A stretch of DNA of 30,024 bases from CAZLBC01 sp964557575. Its GTDB lineage: Bacteria > Planctomycetota > Phycisphaerae > SM23-33. The position numbers and the translations under genes were made by a program. Location of the stretch: the NCBI GenBank assembly GCA_964557575.1, contig CAZLBC010000056.1, positions 1-30,024 of the forward strand, given 5' to 3'. The notes below the pieces were generated by a model, which worked only from the letters and a program-made list of their open reading frames with translations, was not told the DNA's origin and did no database searches. Below, piece by piece: positions 8,000 to 18,800 of the stretch (its first letter is position 1; the number at the start of each line of letters is the position of its first letter).

Positions 8000-9264
8000 C
8001 ATTCCTCAACAAAATCGCGGATATCCTCTACCTGTCGCTGTACAGCCTCACCGTGCACAAGGTCAGGTCGGCGCTGACCATGCTCGGGATCATCTTCGGC
8101 GTCTGCAGCGTGGCGATCATGCTGGCGATAAACGCCGGCGCCGGCGAAAAGGCCAAAATGATCCTCCGGGAACTCGGCAGCAGCAACATCATCATCGATT
8201 CGGTCAAGCCCTCCGCGGAAGACGGCAGCGCGACGTCCCAGCAACGGGGGCTCCTGTCCTACGGGTTGACCGAGTCGGACGTGGCGTGCCTCACGGGGAA
8301 TATTCCCGGCATCGCAAACCACGTCATGGTGCACAAGACGCTGAAACGGTTTTACTCCGTCGAGGACCAGCAGCGCATCGCGACCGTCATGGGCACCACG
8401 CCCGCCTATGCATCAATCGTCAATATCGACGTCTACCGGGGCCGGTTTATTTCGGCGATGGATATGCGCCGGGCCAAGTCCCACTGCGTCATAACGCGAA
8501 CCATGGCCCGCAAGGTCTTCGGCCCCCTCGATCCGCTCGGCAGGACGATCAGGCTGAAATCGATGCCCTTTACGATCATCGGCATTATCCGGTCGCTGCC
8601 GACGACGCTGAATATCGGGGAAAACGAAAATCCCGTGTTCATTCCCCTCTCCACCGAGCGCGACCGCTTCGGCGTGCTCGATGTCATCATGACCCAGGGC
8701 TCGTTCCGGGCAGAAAAGGTGGAGGTCAGCCAGTTGATCCTGCAGATGGAAAACGAGGACGCCGTCCTCAAGGCGGCCCCCATCGCCCGCCGGCTCCTCG
8801 GCGACCGCCACGACGTCGAGGACTACATGATGACGGTGCCCCAGGAGCTTATCGAAAAGCAGGCCCGGCAGCGGCGGCTGTGGAACGTGGTCTTCGTGGT
8901 GATCGCCTCGGTTTCCCTCATCGTCGGCGGGATCGGCATCATGAACATCATGCTGGCGGGGGTCACCGAACGCACGCGGGAGATCGGGATACGCCGCGCG
9001 CTGGGGGCCAAGAAACGCGATATAACGGTGCAGTTTCTCTTCGAATCGGTCACCATGACGATCGTCGGCGGCGCGGCGGGGGTCCTCATCGGGGGGTACC
9101 TGCCGGGATACGCGGGCAAGTACCTCGATATCGAGCCCATCGTCTCGGTCCCGATGCTGGTGATTCCCTTTTTGATGGCGATTGTCGTGGGTATCCTCAG
9201 CGGCCTCTACCCCGCCCTCCGCGCCGCGGCGCTCGACCCGATAGAGGCCCTCCGCCACGAGTGA
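7996..9264 (+). CDS. ABC transporter permease, MacB type
   Basis: A 422-residue inner-membrane permease. Helix 1 lies near residues 20-45 (VRSALTMLGIIFGVCSVAIMLAI), followed by a large periplasmic MacB_PCD-like domain (about 50-290). Three C-terminal FtsX-type helices follow: VVFVVIASVSLIVGGIGIMNIML, VTMTIVGGAAGVLIGGYL and VPMLVIPFLMAIVVGILSGLYP, with the characteristic TERTREIGIRRALGAKKRDI cytoplasmic loop. The final PALRAAALDPIEALRHE is the typical MacB terminus. It pairs with the ATPase encoded just upstream. Together with the TolC-like and adaptor proteins the operon encodes a complete MacAB-TolC-like machine, which in other bacteria exports peptides, toxins, lipids or drugs. Confidence 0.93.
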   Translation: MTFLNKIADILYLSLYSLTVHKVRSALTMLGIIFGVCSVAIMLAINAGAGEKAKMILRELGSSNIIIDSVKPSAEDGSATSQQRGLLSYGLTESDVACLTGNIPGIANHVMVHKTLKRFYSVEDQQRIATVMGTTPAYASIVNIDVYRGRFISAMDMRRAKSHCVITRTMARKVFGPLDPLGRTIRLKSMPFTIIGIIRSLPTTLNIGENENPVFIPLSTERDRFGVLDVIMTQGSFRAEKVEVSQLILQMENEDAVLKAAPIARRLLGDRHDVEDYMMTVPQELIEKQARQRRLWNVVFVVIASVSLIVGGIGIMNIMLAGVTERTREIGIRRALGAKKRDITVQFLFESVTMTIVGGAAGVLIGGYLPGYAGKYLDIEPIVSVPMLVIPFLMAIVVGILSGLYPALRAAALDPIEALRHE

Positions 9265-9805
9265 TATATTAACAGTTACGCTTGTTCAATCGCCGTCTTC
9301 TGTATTTCGGGCATAGCCCGGCGTGTTCTCACGGAGTATGAGGCGGCCGATAAAGGAGTCTTTTGACGCATAATCCCGCAGCGTGAGTTCCCCCGGATCC
9401 GTCCTGTTGTGATAACCCCCCCGGCCGGGGAAAAAAATCGGGAAATTGTTTGACATTGGTTCCAAGTTTTCATAGTAAATCTATGCTGGTTTAACATCAC
9501 GACCAAGCTGTCAATTGTCATAATAGCGGCTTTATTCGTGATTGAGTAATCGGGGCGGGAGAGGGATTCCCACCTGCTTTTGGTTGCGGCGGGTACCGCA
9601 GTTCTCTGTAGCGATATGCGTTGGCGTTGCGGAATTACCCGTTTTGAATGCCTCGCAGAGGGACGGCATTTCAGGCAGCACGGGCATTTTCGCCTGCAAC
9701 CCGTAAGGATGTTTCTGTCGTTGCTGATGTGTCCGGAAAAAGGGTGTCTATGCATGTGAACAACTGCGGACGATTAAGGCGTTCCAATCCCGAAGGAGTA
9801 TATCT
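9265..9805 (+). promoter_or_regulatory. 541-bp intergenic leader of the giant gene
   Basis: No credible gene. A small stem-loop CGGGC-ATA-GCCCG lies at 9308-9320 after the exporter operon, without a T run, so at best a weak terminator. TTGACA at 9450-9455 is a perfect -35 box, followed after 17 bases by TAGTAA at 9473-9478, a poor -10 (three of six). CATAAT at 9519-9524 is a better -10 with TTAACA at 9491-9496, but spacing is 22. A second stem AATGCC/GGCATT lies at 9647-9652 and 9665-9670. A long untranslated leader of about 300 bases is therefore possible. AAGGAG at 9793-9798 is a strong ribosome binding site seven bases before ATG 9806. No known riboswitch was recognised. Confidence 0.5.
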
Positions 9806-12800
9806 ATGCGCTTAGGGTCCAGAGGGTACAAGCTGCTGTGTCGTCTCTACCGCTCGGTTCTTCAGAACCAGCGTTTTTCGGAAGCCCTGGCCGCGATTCC
9901 GGAACGGCTGAGAAAGCCCCCGGTCTCCACGGTCGAGCAGCTCGAGCCCCGGCTGATGCTCGACAGCACGCCGCTGGTGTCTCTTTCCGCGATCGACCCG
10001 GACGCGGATGAAGAGGGACCGGATCAGGGCATTATCAGGGTGCAGCGTGACGGGGCGACGGACACCGCGCTGACGGTGAACTGCGACATCAGCGGAACGG
10101 CGTGCGCCGCCGACTACGAAGAGCCCCTCGACGGCACCGTGCTGATACCCGAGGGCCGGTTATTTACGGACATCGTTGTCACGCCGATAGATGATTCAGA
10201 ACCGGAACTGGCCGAGACGCTGACCCTGAGTCTCACTCCGGACAGCGGTTACGTTATCGATGCGTCGGCCGACACGGCCGGAATCAACATCGAGAGCGAC
10301 GACGCGGGCGTCGTGCCGGCCGGCGATACGTTTCCCGTCAACACCACGACCAAAAAACAGCAGCAATTGACCGAAATCCACGGTCGCGAGGCGGCCATGC
10401 TGCCGGGCGGCGGTTTCGTGATCGTGTGGAACAGCCGCGACCAGGACGGCAGCCGCTGGGGTGTGTTCGGACAGGTATTCGACGCGTCGGGCAACAAGGT
10501 CGGCGGCGAGTTCCAGGTCAACACCTATACGAGCCGTTCGCAGTACGCCCCCGGCGTGGCGGCGGACAGCGAGGGGAATATCGTCGTCACGTGGACCAGC
10601 GCCTGGGGACACAACGGCAATGCGTCGGTGGTCTGTGCCCGCCGCTTTGACTCAGAAGGCAACGCACTGGGCGGCGAATTCCGGGTCAGCACCGGCTTTC
10701 GCAAAGTCCAGATGATGTCCGACGTGACGTTCCTGGACGACGGCCGGTTCCTTATCGTGTGGAGCGGCAACGACGGCGCGGACGACTGCGGGGTCTACGG
10801 CCGGTTATTCGACGGCGACGGCACACCTCTCGGCGGCGCATTCGCGGTCAATCGGAACAGAAACGGATTCCAACTGTCTGCCGGTACCGCGGCGACCGCC
10901 GACGGCGGCTTTGTCGTTACCTGGACGAGCTATTACGGCCGAAACCAGTTCAGCGGCGACGTATTCGCACGAAAATTCGATTCGTCCGGACAGGCGGCCG
11001 GCGCCGAATTCCGGGTAAATACCACTACGCGATGGAGTCAGCAGTTCTCATCGGTTGCCGCGGCACCCGACGGCGGATTCGTCATCGTCTGGCAGTGCGA
11101 CAGTATCGACCAGTGGGGATCGGGTATCGCCGCCCGGCGGTTTGACGCCCAGGCTCAACCGATCGGTACCGAGCTGCTCGTCAACACGACGACAAAACTG
11201 AACCAGCGCTATCCGTCGGTTGCCTTCGGACAGGGCGGGGGATTTGTCGTCTCGTGGAGCAGGTCCGCGGGTATGCCCGGGCCGTTTTATCAGGACCTCG
11301 GGCCTGTCGGTGGTTTCCATTCCGCCGGCAAGCAACGGCCGAACAAGAGGCATAACGGAAACAATCCCCCGGCATTCAACTGGCCGATACTCTTCGCGAA
11401 CAACGCGAACGCAAAGGGCCCCTTCATGTGGAACCCGGTGTATTTCGACTCGTATTATGCCCGGGACGATGCCTATCCGTGGTCTTACGACAGCGACGTC
11501 GGCTGGTACGGGTACGGAAATAACGGTTACGGGGGTGGCTATCCCGGCCCCTGGTACGGCGGCCCGCCAGGATTACGCCCCCCGTGTTGGGATGTCAACG
11601 GTATCGCCGCACAGGCCTTTTCCGCCGACGGCGTGCCGGTCGGCGAGCAGTTCTCGGTGTATGACGGCTGCATACCCGGCATCCAGACCGCGCCGGTGGT
11701 GGCCGGAAGCAGCGACAGCGACTATGTCATCGCCTGGAGCGGCAACGGCTGGGAGGATCCCCACGGCGTCTATGCACGCCTACTGACCCCGGTTTCGTTT
11801 CCCCAGGACAACACCGCGCCGGTCGCCGAACAGGACAGCTACTCACTGCTCGAAGACCAGGTCCTCATCGTCGAAGAAACGGCGGGGGTCCTTTCCAACG
11901 ATAGCGATCCTGACGGTGATGCGCTGACCGCCATCCTCGTCGACGGACCGTCCCACGGCGGCCTGGCCTTGAACCCGGACGGATCCTTTACCTACACACC
12001 CGATCCACACTTTCATGGCACGGACAGCTTCACGTACCGGGCCTCGGACGGCGACCTCGCATCGACGGTTGTCTCCGTCGACCTGGTTATCCAGCCGGTC
12101 AATGACCCGCCCGAGGCGACGGCGGATGCGTACGCGGCCGTGGAAGACACGACACTGACCGTCGATTCAGCCTCTGGCGTGCTCTCGAACGACAGTGATG
12201 TCGATGGAGACATGCTCTCGGCCGTCCTCGTCGACGGACCGTCCCATGGCACGCTGGAACTGGATCCGGACGGATCCTTTATATATACGCCCGGCGCGAA
12301 CTACAACGGGACCGACAGCTTTACGTACAAGGCCTCGGACGGGGACCTGCAGTCAACGGTGGTCACCGCGGGCATCGTGATACAGCCGGTAAACGATGCC
12401 CCCGACGCAGCCGAAGATTCGTACACGGCCGTCGAGGACACGGCACTCACCGTCGACGCGGCATCCGGTATCCTGGCCAACGACAGCGACACGGAAGGCG
12501 ACCCGCTGTATGCCGTCCTCGTCAATGCCCCCCTCCACGGGGATCTGGCGCTGAACCCGGACGGATCGTTCACGTACACCCCCGGCGAAAATTACAGCGG
12601 CGCCGACAGTTTCACCTACCGGGCATCCGACGGTGATCTCGAATCCGGCGTGACGACCGTCGGTTTGGATATCCAGCCCGTCAACGACGCCCCCGAGGCG
12701 ACGGCCGATGCGTACGCGACCCTGGAGGATACCCCGCTGGAGATCGACGCGGCGTCCGGTGTCCTCGCCAACGATACGGATATCGAAGGCTCCCCGCTGT

Positions 12801-15800
12801 CGGCGATTCTCGTCGACGGACCGTCCCGCGGCACGCTGGAACTGAATCCGGACGGATCCTTTATATATACGCCCGGTGCGGACTACAACGGGACCGACAG
12901 CTTTACGTACAAGGCCTCGGACGGCGACCGCGAGTCCGTCATAACAACGGTCGACCTGGTGATAGAGGCCGTTGAAGATGCCCCCGAGGCGGTCGCCGAT
13001 ACATACACGACGACGGAGGACACGGTGTTCATGGTTGACGCCGCACTCGGCGTCCTGGCCAACGATATCGACGCCGACGGCGACCCGCTGACGGCGGACT
13101 TGGCCGCCACGCCGGATCACGGCAACCTGGTATTCAGCGCCGACGGCTCGTTTACGTACACCCCCGACATCGACTTCACGGGCACCGACACGTTCAACTA
13201 CCGGGCCTTTGACGGGGCAGAATACTCGCCCCCCGTGACGGTCGGCCTGACCGTCACCGGCCAGTCCTGGAATCACCTGGCTGAGGACAGCCGGTTCCTG
13301 ACGAACGCTTCCCGCCTGATTACCACCCCCGCGGACCCCGGCACGATGGCCGTGACCTTCGACAACCTCGTCTTCGACACGACCGCGACCGGCACCGTCA
13401 ACGACGCCTTCGAGATAGCCCTGGTGGACGAAGACGGCAACTCGCTGCTGCCGATCATCGCCGCCGGCCGGGATTCGTTCTTCAACATCACCGAGGGCCG
13501 GGACCCGGTACTGGCCGAGGGCGTCAATTACGCGGCGGGCCGCGTGGTCGTCGATATCTCCGGGATCAGCCCGTACACGACGGCCGAGTTGATCGTCCGG
13601 CTGGTCAACAATGACGGTGATACCGCGACCGCCGTTGATATCGGCACGAACGTGGCATTCGGCAACGAGACCATAACGGATCTCGGCCCGGCCCCGCAGT
13701 ATCCCGCGGCCATCGGCCGGGATATCGACATGGTGGGGCTCTCGGACGTCACCGCCATGTTCGACATCGACTACGGGCAGACCTCGTTCAACGAGGAGGT
13801 CGACATCCTTCACGTGGACCTGTCGCTGACCCGGAACGGGTCTTTCGGCGTGATCCACGGCCCGGTCCTCATCGGCATCACCGGCCTCAGCGCCCCGGCG
13901 GTATCGCTGGACGGTTTCGATAGCATCGCCGCGGACGGGACGCGCTATTACGACATCACCCACCTGGTGCCCGGCGACGGGGTGATCGCCGGCGGCGACG
14001 TGCTCGACCGCGTCCCGCTGCAGATCGCCAACCCCGAAAATGAGCAGTTCACCGGCCAGATTTCCGTGCTGGCCGGCGTCAACCAGCCGCCCTCGATTAT
14101 CGGGGAGCCCGACGGGGAAGTTGTCCTGGGCAACTCCTTCACATTCCAGTTCGCCGCCGCGGATATCCACGGTGACCCCGTGGCGTATTCACTTCTCGCC
14201 GCCCCGGACGGCATGACGATGCCCGACCCGGAGAACCCGGGGCTGGTTACCTGGACCCCGGACGCCGGTGATATCGGTTCCCATACCTACACCATCAGGG
14301 CCGCCGACCCCTACGGCGGCGTGACCGACCGGACGTTCTCGATCCGCGTCACCGACCCGGTTCCCAACCGCCCGCCCGTCATTTCCTCGACGCCGGAGGT
14401 CGACGCCCAGGTCAACGCCGCATACCGGTACCAGGTGACCGCCGCGGACGCCGACGGCGACGATCTTCTCTACGCTGTCCAGGCCGGTCCCGGTGGCGAT
14501 TTCGCGATTTCCGCCGACGGACTGGTCACCTGGACCCCCGGCGGCGACCTGGTAAACCAGACCGTCTACGTCGAGATCTCCGTTTCCGACGGGCAGCGCA
14601 CCGCGGGACAGGCATACACCATCCGCGTGCATCCCGACCCGGAGAACAGCGCGCCGGTCATTATCAGCGAACCGGACCTCGTCTTCGCCCTGTCCGGCGA
14701 CGGAACCCCGGTCGGCACGGTGACACCCTCGCAGATAAACCTGGTCCTTTCCGACGGCGAGCAGTCGACAATTCCGGTCACTTACGTCATACCGGACGGC
14801 GGGGCCGGCGACCGCTACACGGACATCGTCCTGGTCGTCGACGAATCCGGCTCGATGGAGACGGAGCACGAGTGGATCGGCGAGATGGTGCTGAGCCTGG
14901 ACACCCTGCTCACGGCCGCGGGCATCGGCCCCAACCGTTACGCGCTGGTCGGGTTCGGGGGAGCGTACAGCGAGGAACTGAGCCTCACCGACGGCCACTC
15001 CTACGCCCTCGATTTCGAAATCAGGGTCTACGACACCGATAACCGGCTGATCCTGGAGACATCGCCCGCGCGGGGCGACTACCTCGATTTCAGTTACGAA
15101 CTGCCCCACGACGGGCTGTACACGATCGAGATCGTCGACCAGGGTGGACAGTCGATCCAGAACGACGCCTTCGTTCTCAGCGACATCACCGACACCTACG
15201 TCGAGCCCGCGGGGCTGGACACCCGCCTTGCCGGCACGATCGATCCGGGCGGCGTGTACGAGTATTCGTTCACGGCCTCCGACGGCATGACCGTCTTTCT
15301 CGACAGCAGGACAGGCATCGACGAGGGGTTGCGGGTGGAGATCCGGGACCCGGACGGCGTGCGCATCTTTCCGACCCATCCCCTCGCCCATCAGCCCGTG
15401 TCCGACGATTACGGCCCGATCATGCTTCCCGCATCCGGCACCTACACGCTGCGGGTTTGCGGCGTCGACGCCGCCAGCACCGGCACGTTCGATATCGACC
15501 TCATCGACGTCGACGGCAGCGCCGCGGTGATCTCGCCGACCGGCGCGACCACGCTGGTTGAAAACCCAAGCATGGCCGCGTACGAAACGGACATATACCG
15601 TCTCGACGTTGAGACCGGCCAACGGATCGTCTTCGGCGGCATAACCACGACCGGGACCGACGTCGGGTACGCGGTATACGATACCTCCGGCCGGACGCTC
15701 AACGACGTGTACTTCAAGGACGGCAGCGGGCCTGACGACTACTTCAACGACGAAGACGGCGTCCTGTTCGCCTCCGGCACTGCACGCCATTACTACCAGG

Positions 15801-18800
15801 TGACCGGCGACGGGGGGCCCTACTACCTTATCCTGCGCAACAACGGCGACGCGGCCGCGGATTACACGATGCCCCTGCACGATCCCGCCGCGCTGGCCCC
15901 GATCGCCCTCGACACGGCCGTTACCGGCCAGGTCGACACCGACGGCGTCGGTTTCCATGCCTTCGACGGATCGTTCGGCGAAAACCTGATTATCACCGTC
16001 GAAAACTCCGGTTCGACGTCCGGGTCGCTGTGCCTGTACGATCCGTACGGGAATAACATCCTCGCCGGGACGGGCGCAGACATACCGGCGTCCGGATCGC
16101 TGAATACCGGCTACATCGAGCTTCCCCATACCGGCCGGTACGTTCTGGCGGTACAGTCGGCGGACCCCGCCACCCCGCTGCCCTACGAACTGACCGTGAA
16201 CCGCGCGGCGGTGGAGACCCCGTTGCCGTTCGACGTTCCCGTTTCCGGGACGATCGAACTCGACGGGGACTGTGACCGGTACACCTTCACGCTCACCGAC
16301 CCGACGGCGATCTACGTCGATTCGCTGACGAACACCGGCAACCTCAGGTGGTCGCTTGACCGGTACGGCGAGACACTGGTTTTCCGAAAACCGTTTAATT
16401 CCGACGACGGCAGCTGGTCCCCGGCGCAACTGGCCCCGGGCGCGTACACGCTGACGGTCAGCGGCGACGCCGGCATCCCCTACAGTATTGTCGTCCGCGA
16501 CATGAGCAGCGCGGCGCCCCTGGCGATGAACACGAGCGTGACCGGCGCGCTGGATTCGTCGCGGGAATCGGACCTCTATCATTTCGATGTCAATGCAGGA
16601 GACAGTTTTTATTTCGATTCCATATATATCAGCGATACCTACCTGGCGGCCGAGGCCCGCATCATCGACCCCTACGGCAACGAGATATACGCCGACGACG
16701 CGTACCGCGACGGCACGGCCGTCACCGCCGGGTATGCGGGAACCTATACCCTCGTCATCGAGGGCTGCAACACCTCAGACGGCGTCCTGTCGTACGAGTT
16801 CATGCTGCGGCCGCTGGACCTGGCGCCGGAACCCCTGACTCTCGATACCGCCGTCAGTGGCACCATCGACGACGCACTCGACTACGACGCCTGGGAATTC
16901 ACCCTCGCCGCGGATACCCGGGTCTATCTCGATACCCGGACAAACGACTGGTACATCATGGCTACCCTGACCGGACCGGCCGGTACCGTGTTCTCCGGAC
17001 GGCGGTTCAACGGGGAGGACTACAACAACACGACGTACCGGCTCCCTGCCGGCCGGTACGTCCTGCAGGTGGACGGACACGACGACTACACCGGCGCCTA
17101 CAGCCTGGCGCTGCTGGACTTGGACCGGGCAACACCCGTTACCCCGGGTATCGGCGTCGCCGGCGAACTCGACCCGGGCACCGCGACGGACCTCTACACC
17201 TTCACCGCCGCCGCGGGGGAGAGCTTCTGCATGCAGGACCTTTCCACGTCCCACTCCTACACGCACGTTCGCGTCGTGGACCCGGCCGGCAGCGTGATAT
17301 ACGACGCGGGCCTCACGACGCAGGGCGAGCCGCTGACCACCCGACTCGCCGGCACGCACACCCTGATGCTCGAAGGGTCCGTCACCAACGACCACGTGGT
17401 TTCCTACGGGTTCCTGCTGCACCCGCTGGACCTGTCCCCCGCCCCGCTGACACTCGGGACCGCGGTGTCCGGCGCGATCGACGCCCCCGGCGACCGCGAT
17501 CCCTATACCTTCTCCGTCGCCGCCGAGACGCCGGTTTACTTCGATTCGCTGACCGACAACGGGTCCGTCACGTGGACCCTGTCGGGCCCGGCCGGCGCAA
17601 CGATTGACAGCCGGTCGATGGGTTACGCGGATTCAACCCTGGCCCTGCAGCGGCTGGTACCGGGCGATTATACCCTCGTCATCGATGCCGATGCCGAATA
17701 CACGGGCGCCTACGGCTTCGTGCTTCACGATATCAATGACGCGGCGCCGCTGTCCGCGGGAGTCACGGTCAGTGACACGCTGGATCCCGGCAGCGAAACC
17801 CGCCTCTACGCGTTCGATGCCGTTGCCGGTGACCAGGTCGAGATCACCACCGCCGGCAGCGGGGCCGGCTGGCGGCTGTTCGGCATCTACGGGGAACAGG
17901 TCGCCGGGGCCGCCCTGGGCGAAGCGTCCGGGACGATTTCGCTGCTCAACACGGGTACCTGCCGCTTGCTGATAGAAGGCGACAACGGCAATACCGGGAC
18001 CGTCCCCTACGATGCGCGCGTCGATATCACCGGCAACATACCCCCTGCGCCCACGCCGGGAACTCCCCTGACCCCGGGCGCGACGGTCACCGGCACGATC
18101 GAGACGGCCGGCGATTTCGACGATTACGTGTTCACCCTGAACGAAACGACCCTGGTCCACCTGGATTACCTGGTCAACAACAGCTTTTTCGACTGGTCCC
18201 TGACCGGTCCCGAGGGAGAAAAAACCCTGGGCAACGTCGTGCGGCTTGTACCCGGCGAATACGTGCTGCGGGTACAGGGGACCGGGCTGATCACCGGCAC
18301 CTACAGTTTCCGGCTCAACGACCTGGGCGATGCCCCCCCGCTGAGTACGGGCACGAACGTCGCCGACGTGCTGGACCCCGGCAACGAGACCGATCTCTAC
18401 GCGTTCGCTGCGAGCGCGGGTGACGTGTTCTACTACGACTCGATCGACGTGGAGCGGTTTGCGGCGTACGCCCGGTTTTACGATGCGTTCGGCAACAAGA
18501 TCGATGAAACCAGCTCCTCGTACGACAAAGAATTCACCGTCACCGCCGCGGGACCCTGCTACCTGCTCTACCAGGGCAACGACGGCAACAGCAGCCCGGT
18601 GCCCTACGAGTTCAACCTCCAGGCGATTTCCCCGACCACGACCCCGCTGACCCTCGGGGCCACCACCGGCGGGGCCATCGATGCGGCCGGCGACTACGAC
18701 GAGTACACGTTCACGATCACCGACGAGACCTGGGGCTACTTCGATTCGCTGACGTACAATGCCAGTATCCTCTGGACGCTGACCGGGCCGGCCGGGGAAC

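Noticed and set aside
9411..9440. GC-rich palindrome CCCCCGGCCGGGG followed by AAAAAAA as a terminator
   Set aside because: The A run follows the stem on the plus strand and would precede it on the minus strand, so neither strand has a stem followed by U residues.
9276..9755. 159-codon minus-strand frame in the intergenic region before the giant gene
   Set aside because: Basic, Cys- and Arg-rich translation with no domain or good start signal. It would oppose the giant gene's leader. I left it out, although it is the one intergenic frame of some length.
9540..9800. Riboswitch in the long leader of the giant gene
   Set aside because: Small stems exist, but I could match no conserved core of cyclic-di-GMP, cobalamin, SAM or other known classes.
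14189..16582. 797-codon open frame on the minus strand inside the giant gene
   Set aside because: Val/Gly/Arg/Asp-rich shadow of the repeat-coding strand, with no motif or ribosome binding site that decides in its favour.
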